Below, piece after piece: positions 59,006 through 64,000 of a stretch of 64,000 bases of DNA; positions within the stretch are counted from its first letter, which is position 1; the number at the start of each line of letters is the position of its first letter. This DNA is from Ligustrum vulgare. Its lineage: Eukaryota; Streptophyta; Magnoliopsida; Lamiales; Oleaceae. The position numbers and the translations under genes are program-made. The stretch spans positions 11,075,096 to 11,139,095 of the forward strand of contig OY743170.1 of assembly GCA_963555705.1 (NCBI GenBank), given 5' to 3'. Under the pieces are notes generated by a model, which saw only the letters and a program-made list of their open reading frames with translations, was not told the DNA's origin and did not search any database.

Positions 59006-60480
59006 GACTGAAATGTCTTCATTTGTGTTTTCTATAATCTTGACACTTCCTGTTTTGTGTGTCAAAGGTGAATGAAAGGCGTGGTGTTGATTTGACGGAA
59101 TATGTTTTTGTTATTCGTCATCGAGTGTCCTCCAATAGCATAACTTTAACTTAAAATTAACATCACTAGATTATTAGAATTGTGATTCGATACTTCATTT
59201 TCCTTATTATCTTAAGTCGGATATTTTGCAAACATTATTTGGAATTGTTACTTATGCTATAAATCCGTTTATGAGACTTGTTTGGTCAATTGATTAAAAA
59301 GTTCAATAACCTATATGCGACAATACTTTATTTAATCATCTGCGATGGCCTCAAGTTATAGTATCGGATAATGTGTTTTGCTGATCCTGTTACAGCACGT
59401 TATTTCTTATGTAAAAATAAATAAATAAATTAGGCATCAAATAGATGGATTGGAATATGTTAGCGATAACTTGGTGGCCTCTTAATTTTACCCAACTTAA
59501 TGACAATAAAATAGTCATTTCATTTTCTTGAATATTCAAGTATATATTAGACTGGAAAGAGTTGAGTTTAACTTGCACATAACCTGAATCTGCATTATCG
59601 TTAAAAAAATTGCATTCCATTTTCAAATTATGCAATATAAGCATTGAAAGTGTTTATCCCTGGGATATGGTGATTTTGTGAGCATCAATTTCGACTTTAG
59701 AACTCCAAAAGATGTGGTATGTCATCAGTATGTCTGATTTTAGGCAGTACTTTTAAATTGGGAAAAAAAAAACCAGTTATATGAAAATAGCTTCCGAGCA
59801 CAGCAGAACATGGTTCCAGTCAGATATTTGATGATACTATGTTTTCCATCAGGCAATAAAAATCAGTTTACCTACCTTTAACTTTTTTGTTACAATTTTG
59901 CATTGCATGGGAACATATTATTTCCAGATAGGACTTAATGTTTATATCAATGCAAGATTTGTTGATGTAGTGGTTATTAAAAAGTGATGACTACACAGCA
60001 CTGGTAAGCGATACATTCTAAGGATTCACGTGTGGCAGTCAAGTTTTTAGAATTTCTACATTGGAAATTCTTTTCCTTGCAGTATGGCTTTACCCTTACT
60101 ATTTGATGTGATTTTTTCTCATCACATCTCACTGTTTCTACTATCCACATTCAGTTTGTGATTTTAATAACATTGATAATACAGATAAATTAAATTCTAC
60201 AAAAGTGAACCCAGTCTTGATTAGCTCAGAACATGACTCCCTCACTCTTGATGTTGCAAATATAATTGAGGCTTTGCAATAAAATAGCAAAAGAAAGAGT
60301 TGCAAAATATCATCATTCAATTCTATGACTCTTAAGTAAGGATGAAGTTCAAAACATATTTATTATGGAACATGATTGTAGATACTCACATGGGCTACTA
60401 GCTTATTTAGATCGTGCATTCATTAATAACAACACATTTTGGAAGAAAAAAAAGTCTCATCTTGATGTTCACACAAAGAT
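59006..60480. other. noncoding region between the MULE transposase and Ulp1-like gene
   Basis: No recognised gene. It probably belongs to the same MULE, as the segment between two convergent genes. Confidence 0.4.
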
Positions 60481-60485
60481 TAATG

Positions 60486-63400
60486 CTATGGCTCAAGTGT
60501 AATGTTTCTCGGTCCATTAAACCATATGACGCCGGGCTCCTCAAGCATGTACTTGTATAGTTTTGCAACGATGTTGGATCGTGCCATCGCAATGTCGAAA
60601 TTTTTGGGCATCTCATCAATTTTCCCCTCAATTATGAATTCAGCATACTTTATAACATAGATATTGCAATCTCCACTGCACAATGAAGTGGAAAATTTTG
60701 TCAATAAGTCAGTGTTTAAGAACAAAAATCACAATGTTACATTTTCAAGTTATACGTGATCAATATGCTTGTTCATAATTTCTAAACAGAACTATGAGAA
60801 ATGTAATTTTAGCGCATCAGGCAATCGATTATCTATAAATTATAAGGATGAGACTAACCTGTTATGTTGTTGAGGACAATTGTCAATTATTCTACATTTG
60901 CGCGGATAGTCGGGGAAAGAGCGGAACACAAAGTTCAGGGATCTAGCCAGTATAGGAATAGCAATGATCATAGGCCAAAATCCAGTGGCCTAGAGATTGC
61001 ATCCACATTGGTATCAGTATATGATCAACTTGTGTCCATCAAATGTTGAACGGAGTCTTGTTCCCCTTTGCATATGAGTATAGAGCTTCGTGCTTGTGCA
61101 ATGCATGTTCGTCAAGCATTATATCCTGGGCGATCCCTCTGATTTTGCTGTCCAAGTTGCAGTCTGTTGTTGTGGCTCATATCTTTGGTCAAGTTTTCAA
61201 CTTCAACAGCATGCGGATGTGGTAGAAAGTAGCATCAATGTGCTTAATAATCAAATTTTGTAAATTTTCATGAAATGATGATATACATAAATAAATTGAA
61301 CACATACTGTGACTTTTGACTGAGAAGGGGAGTTGATATGTGTGAAATACCATGTCTTGAAGTGGGCGTGCAACCTCATAAAGGTCATGCCACCACATAT
61401 CTGATTCAACTATTATGGGACCTAGCTTTGTTGAACGGTGGATTTCGACTATGTCCGGATCAAAGATCATTTTCTTGATTGGAGGATTGAGAAGGACAAT
61501 TATTGTGAGTTAGAATATGAAAATGATATGTGCAAATGGCAAACTTTTTTAGGGTGAATGGGCAATAAGTGAAGTTACCCATTGTTAACCTTCAGCAATC
61601 TCCGTAGAAGTTGTTGAACTTAGTAATGTCTGATTTTGCAGGTTGGTTCATTCATGTTTTGTAGACAAAAGTATATGAATTAATTTACCCCACTATCAGT
61701 GCATCAAACTGTACACCTAGGTATTATTTTTTTTGTTTGACAGTAGTCCTCGATGATAGCTTCAGATAGTTCCATTGGGATTGGTGTCCGCTGCGAATAC
61801 ATACCACGAGTGATCAGGTAAACGTCAATGATGGAAAGGTGTCAAAACTCTAGTTCCCATTTATTTTCATGTTTGTTATTAAGTTCCTTCCTATCAATAG
61901 ATTGGCAAGCTCGTAACCTTTTTGCTGGAGTTATGAAGGATGCATTACTGCCATTATGAGCAGTCTTTGTGGAAGAAAAGGGAGGTTGTTGCACTAGGTT
62001 GTCAAGGACTTGTAATCCCACATCGTGGCCGAGGCCTTGCCTTGCATTTGGAGGTGTCATGCAGTTTCTTTTCTGAATTTTATCTTTACTTGATATATGT
62101 TTTTTTGAATGAAAAGTCAGGTATCAGTTCACACCATCTGGATTAACGTGGTTCACAGCCTAAATGATAGTTGAACTGTGGTAATAGATTGGGAAATTGG
62201 GCTATTTTGTGTACACAATAAGATCTACATTGAAAAATTAAATGGAGGATCTATTATCCCCATATTTAGAAAGCTAATTTAGATCTTGTTGTGTGAAGAG
62301 AATACCCACATTTTCTGTGTCACTTATTTACTGACATTGATTCTAGTTGCTAGTATTTAATTATCATAACCTTGTACCTTCTTGTTGCATTTATTAATTT
62401 TTTTAAACATTTCAATTGTAGCAAGCACAATCAATATGAGTATCTGTTGGTAATCGATGCATATATCCTAACTAAAACTGATACATTAGGTTATGTGAAT
62501 TCCACATCACATTTAAAGTTTGAAACCCTGAGGTTCGACAAGAATATAAGTACATGTAATATAAAATAAAACTGGGTATCTAAAAAAGGATCAGACCTTG
62601 TTACATGAATATGAGTTATCCCTTATCGGAGTGTGTACATCTGCGTTTCTTGATGAATCGTTAGATTCCCCTTTGCCTTTTGGTAAAGTTGCAAGTGTTT
62701 GACTATACACCACATTCAGATATGATTTTATTAATGTTGGAAAATTACTATATCAAATATTCAATAGCATCGCCCATAATGTATTAATATTTCATCAATT
62801 CATTTAAATCGAAATAGTTAAAAGTAGATAATTGCAATCCCGGTACTTCAGTGTGTTTTCTATAGTACACAGTGACAAATACCTTTGGCTCGGAGATGAT
62901 GTGAGAGGAATTGTTTCCATGATACTTTTGATGAATCTGCGAGACAACTTTTTGGGACTAGATCGATCATGGATGACCGTTCATCAACTATGTGACCTGC
63001 ATAATAGGTTTAGCTGATGCTATAGAGGAATGTTCCTGTTGGCAATAGTAAGAAGATTCATAGTTAGACTTCCCTAAGAAAAATAATGCCTGGTCAGATG
63101 CAATTGATTGATTTTAACCAATACCAGAAAGGTTACTAGAAACAATACGTGGCTACTATAATCAGGAAAATGATATCAAATTTGCTTAATATACTACCAT
63201 GATGATATTTTAGGTAAGCGTTCAATAGATAAATCCATATTGATTTTGTCGGATGCAAATGTGATATTTAAATCTTGTAGGATGTTGAAACTAGTGATTA
63301 CCTGTTTGTTTGTTTCTATCCATGCTGTATGAAAGATGTTTGCTATGGCTACCATACTTAATTGAATCACTTGAACCACACCTGAAACGTATTCGTGACC

Positions 63401-63724
63401 TACACTCTAAGATCTGTGTGATGAAGAATTTGACCAGTTCTCCAACTTTCATCCACAAGATGAAATTCTCCTCGACAAACTTGGGGTGTTCATGACCAAT
63501 CAACTCAAGGCAATCCATATATTTCTTGGTCATAACAGATCTAGACTGTAAAGGATTAATTGATGACTTAATAACTGAATTATCAATTGACATTTATAAA
63601 CACAACTGGGTAAAAATGTACTCACATAAATATGATCTGTAATCACTGGTACCTTTTGCACACCTGCCCTGTTTTGTGTAGGGTCGATTTTCTTTGAGCC
63701 ATTATTGTTGCCTTCCATCCTCAT
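60486..63724 (-). pseudogene. Ulp1-like cysteine protease of a MULE, degenerate
   Basis: On the minus strand the end of the gene holds DIMLDEHALHKHEALYSYAK (about 61122-61063), then VDHILIPMWMQSLGHWILA with the catalytic His, then after a one-base shift LARSLNFVFRSFPDYPRKCR. IIDNCPQQHN precedes a clean intron (GTTAGT..GTGCAG), and SGDCNIYVIKYAEFIIEG holds the catalytic Cys. The expected 'V(Y/F)DS' Asp position reads VFRS. Upstream blocks near 61470-61340 (KLGPIIVESDMWWHDLYEVA), 62060-61860 and 63724-63194 (MEGNNNGSKKIDPTQNRAGV; FVEENFILWMKVGELVKFF) look like earlier exons. In-frame stops follow KLKT near 61189. Plant MULEs of the Kaonashi type carry such proteases; their role in transposition is unknown. 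Confidence 0.7.
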
Positions 63725-64000
63725 GGGGTTTGTTGGTCCAATTTCAGTCCCAATTGAGTAGCAACACTCTCCTGATGAGACAAAAATTGGATTATGTTTG
63801 TTGAGCTCCCAAGCTCCTTTTCACAGATTGAAGAAGAAGACCCAGCACAAGAAGAATGTCCAGCAAGAACGATCCCAGCAGCCTTTTTATTGTTCCTTGT
63901 TTGAGCTCAGTTTATGACCACTTAAACACACCGGAACATGGCACCGTCGTCCTCGAGAAATGGCAACCGGATCTAGGCTCGCCGGAGGTAGCAAGATTTC

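Larger units (their letters stand above)
53900..63800. mobile_element. decayed Ulp1-carrying MULE, convergent genes
   Basis: A plus-strand MULE transposase (54062-57231) and a minus-strand Ulp1-like gene (63724-60486) face each other across about 3.2 kb, of which 1.75 kb is a later solo LTR. I could not find terminal inverted repeats; Kaonashi-type elements often lack them, and the right end may be outside the window. The pairing as one element is inferred from known Ulp1-MULE associations. Confidence 0.55.

Overview
This is a nuclear window from a plant, almost certainly a eudicot. It is AT-rich, its genes are split by short introns with GT/AG borders, and most of it consists of plant-type transposable elements: Tat-lineage Ty3/gypsy, Ty1/copia, CACTA, MULE with an Ulp1-like gene, Harbinger-like, Stowaway-like and hAT-like MITEs, and tRNA-derived SINEs. 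There are no rRNA genes, bacterial operons or CRISPR arrays.

Two host-type genes can be read as intact. On the minus strand, 9265 to 5304 holds an 11-exon gene for a 515-residue RPA1-like single-stranded-DNA-binding protein; all reading phases join and the zinc ribbon is complete. On the plus strand, 28111 to 29485 holds a five-exon gene for a 150-residue plant protein of unknown function, with a MITE inside its last intron.

Layout. 0-4.9 kb: local tandem duplications, exon-like blocks on the minus strand and a 540-bp tract of almost pure A/T. 5.3-9.5 kb: the RPA1-like gene, whose first intron carries a 508-bp tandem duplication. 10.4-14.1 kb: two Harbinger-like elements, a 213-bp duplication, a SINE relic and an hAT-like MITE. 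15-25 kb: a decayed Tat-lineage gypsy element (LTR-like leader, gag, protease, RT, RNase H, second archaeal-type RNase H, integrase, antisense extra ORF), interrupted by a 1412-bp solo LTR. 25.5-26 kb: tandem repeats. 28-29.9 kb: the unknown-function gene. 30.8-35.3 kb: a minus-strand copia relic with gag only; one LTR carries a SINE and the other a MITE. 35.43-39.68 kb: a CACTA element with captured exons of a VIK/ILK-type ankyrin-kinase gene. 39.9-41.5 kb: SINEs. 42.6-45.9 kb: a transposon-like element carrying a dead DSS1/SEM1 exon. 46.6-49.4 kb: a SINE with an 18-bp target duplication, a Harbinger-like MITE and a Stowaway-like MITE. 50.5-53.3 kb: a probable solo gypsy LTR. 54-63.8 kb: a decayed MULE with a convergent Ulp1-like gene, itself hit by an hAT-like element and a 1750-bp solo LTR.

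The window is best read as a stack of nested insertions, many dated relative to each other by target-site duplications and by coding frames that rejoin when an insert is removed. All names come from reading motifs by eye; no database search was run.
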